Positions 12,425-12,984 of a stretch of DNA of 12,984 bases are shown piece after piece (the first letter of the stretch is position 1; each line of letters starts with the position of its first letter). Location: assembly GCA_009774535.1 (NCBI GenBank), contig VSNY01000104.1, forward strand, positions 1 through 12,984. The letters are read 5' to 3'. Position numbers and translations under genes: made by a program. Origin of the DNA: Lachnospiraceae bacterium. GTDB taxonomy: Bacteria > Bacillota > Clostridia > Lachnospirales > Lachnospiraceae. A model generated the notes under the pieces. That model worked only from the letters and a program-made list of their open reading frames with translations. It was not told where the DNA came from and did not search any database.

Positions 12425-12453
12425 TTGACTTTCCCTCTGTCGCTTGTTAAAAT
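12425..12453 (+). promoter_or_regulatory. Promoter of the mobilisation operon
   Basis: TTGACT (12425-12430), a 17-nt spacer, then TAAAAT (12448-12453): a near-consensus vegetative promoter. The predicted start near 12460 leaves a leader of about 458 nt before the mobC ATG, which matches the structured region described below. It lies about 170 nt from the divergent HTH regulator gene, with nothing else recognised in between. Confidence 0.6.
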
Positions 12454-12521
12454 CTTTAATGGATAGAATCAAAACTTCATTAACAGACACTCAAACTGCT
12501 ATGAGCCGAATCAGGGCAACT

Positions 12522-12550
12522 CTGCCCTGTTCTGGCTGTGGCAGTTTTTT
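12522..12550 (+). terminator. Candidate attenuator in the mobC leader
   Basis: CTGCC (12522-12526) can pair with GGCAG (12540-12544) directly before six T. The left arm is shared with an upstream hairpin, CAGGGC-6-GCCCTG (12512-12529), so the two folds exclude each other, as in attenuators. The terminator stem is short (5 bp), so strength is uncertain. Confidence 0.45.
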
Positions 12551-12603
12551 ATTTGCCAAAACAGTCCCCAAAGCCAAATACCCGAAAGGCTTTACAAAAA
12601 CAG

Positions 12604-12840
12604 GGGCGGAAACGCCCATATGTGTTGTAAGATGCTCGCCTAAGCTCGCACAACACGCAAATTCCCTACGGGTAATTTGCCACGAATAGCAAGCACTGCC
12701 TACGGACGTCCGTAGGCTTCAATTTCCCCAAGTTTCCTTCAAGCGGAAACTTGAGAAAATTGGCTTGCAGAGGGCATATCCCCCTGACCCCCTTTGCGCT
12801 CCAAAATTCAGAAATTACCTCTGCGGAATTTCTGAATTTT
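12604..12840 (+). other. Hairpin-rich region upstream of mobC, probable origin of transfer
   Basis: Six inverted repeats occur in series: GGGCG-GAAA-CGCCC (12604-12617); GTGTTGT/ACAACAC (12622-12656) enclosing two GCTCGC copies; GCAAATT/AATTTGC around CCC-TAC-GGG (12657-12680); a perfect 20-bp palindrome centred on GGACGTCC (12698-12717); AAGTTTCC/GGAAACTT with partly paired flanks (12721-12761); and a perfect 14-bp pair, 12803-12816 with 12827-12840. Between the last two lies a C-rich stretch, ATCCCCCTGACCCCC, a possible nick region. Placement directly upstream of mobC is where Tn1549-like elements and mobilisable plasmids carry oriT. No nic site could be proven. Confidence 0.55.
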
Positions 12841-12917
12841 TACGCTTGAAAAACCCTCCCGCCGGATACGGCATATTACAAAAACAGAACATTTTTTTGA
12901 AAGGAGTTTCCCAAACA

Positions 12918-12984
12918 ATGGAGAACCGAGAACGCCAAAACCGCCTAACCCTGCGTCTGAGCGATGATGAACTTTACATACTGG
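12918..12984 (+). CDS. mobC: MobC-like relaxosome accessory protein (partial, N-terminus only)
   Basis: Only 22 residues are in the window: MENRERQNRLTLRLSDDELY then IL. AAAGGAG lies 13 nt before the ATG at 12918. The R-L-T-L-R-L-S-D-D-E-L pattern is the first strand and helix start of ribbon-helix-helix MobC proteins, which bind oriT and help the relaxase nick DNA during conjugation. The hairpin-rich leader just upstream supports this reading. A relaxase gene would be expected next, beyond the window. With so few residues another ribbon-helix-helix protein is possible. Confidence 0.7.
   Translation, partial: MENRERQNRLTLRLSDDELYIL

Noticed and set aside
12444..12689. 81-codon plus-strand frame with a CSGC motif in the mobC leader
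   Set aside because: It starts inside the promoter's -10 region, lacks a ribosome binding site and overlaps several inverted repeats; a structured leader explains the sequence better. A start at the internal ATG near 12501 cannot be fully excluded.

Overview
The window looks like accessory DNA of a gut-type Firmicute, probably class Clostridia and near Lachnospiraceae. Reasons: strong AGGAGG-type ribosome binding sites before almost every gene, AT-leaning intergenic DNA, a clostridial prophage-type early gene set, an anaerobe's flavin/Fe-S oxidoreductase island, and a Tn1549-like mobilisation region. The genus is inferred from family resemblance only. No rRNA, tRNA or CRISPR array was seen.

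Region 1 (1-2665, minus strand) is the start of a phage-type early/replication operon. It reads from right to left: a short sigma-70 region-4-like protein, a small conserved-looking phage ORF, a protein of the kind labelled 'rRNA biogenesis protein rrp5' in clostridial phages, and a DUF2800 PD-(D/E)XK nuclease-like protein cut by the window edge. Upstream lies an unusual control region: four 11-bp-spaced repeats next to a TATAAT box, then a leader of about 360 nt containing two intrinsic terminators before the sigma-like gene.

Region 2 (2666-10700) is a redox cargo operon on the minus strand, divergent from an HxlR-family regulator at 10204-10536. In transcription order it encodes a 657-aa FMN/4Fe-4S/FAD ene-reductase of the enoate reductase/BaiCD/FadH class, an NTF2-like (lumazine-binding/SnoaL-type) protein, a MATE transporter, a DUF4405 cytochrome b-like membrane domain fused to a flavodoxin, two NADPH-dependent FMN reductase-like flavoproteins (one with an Isf-type cysteine cluster), and a split-barrel flavin reductase. 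An orphan OmpR-type winged-helix protein follows under its own probable promoter, and a strong hairpin terminator closes the region. Together they suggest a regulated reductive pathway for an unsaturated or electrophilic substrate, with electron delivery proteins, a possible isomerase-fold partner and an exporter. The substrate cannot be read from sequence.

Region 3 (10700-12984) is part of an integrative/mobilisable element: GGGTTCA direct repeats, a serine recombinase cut to 53 residues ahead of a terminator, a 52-aa SHOCT-like protein, doubtful tiny ORFs, a large bipartite inverted repeat, a truncated WYL-type HTH regulator, and a plus-strand promoter with a long hairpin-rich leader (probable oriT) running into the start of mobC at 12918. 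The window therefore appears to be a mosaic of a phage module, a metabolic cargo island and a conjugation/mobilisation module.
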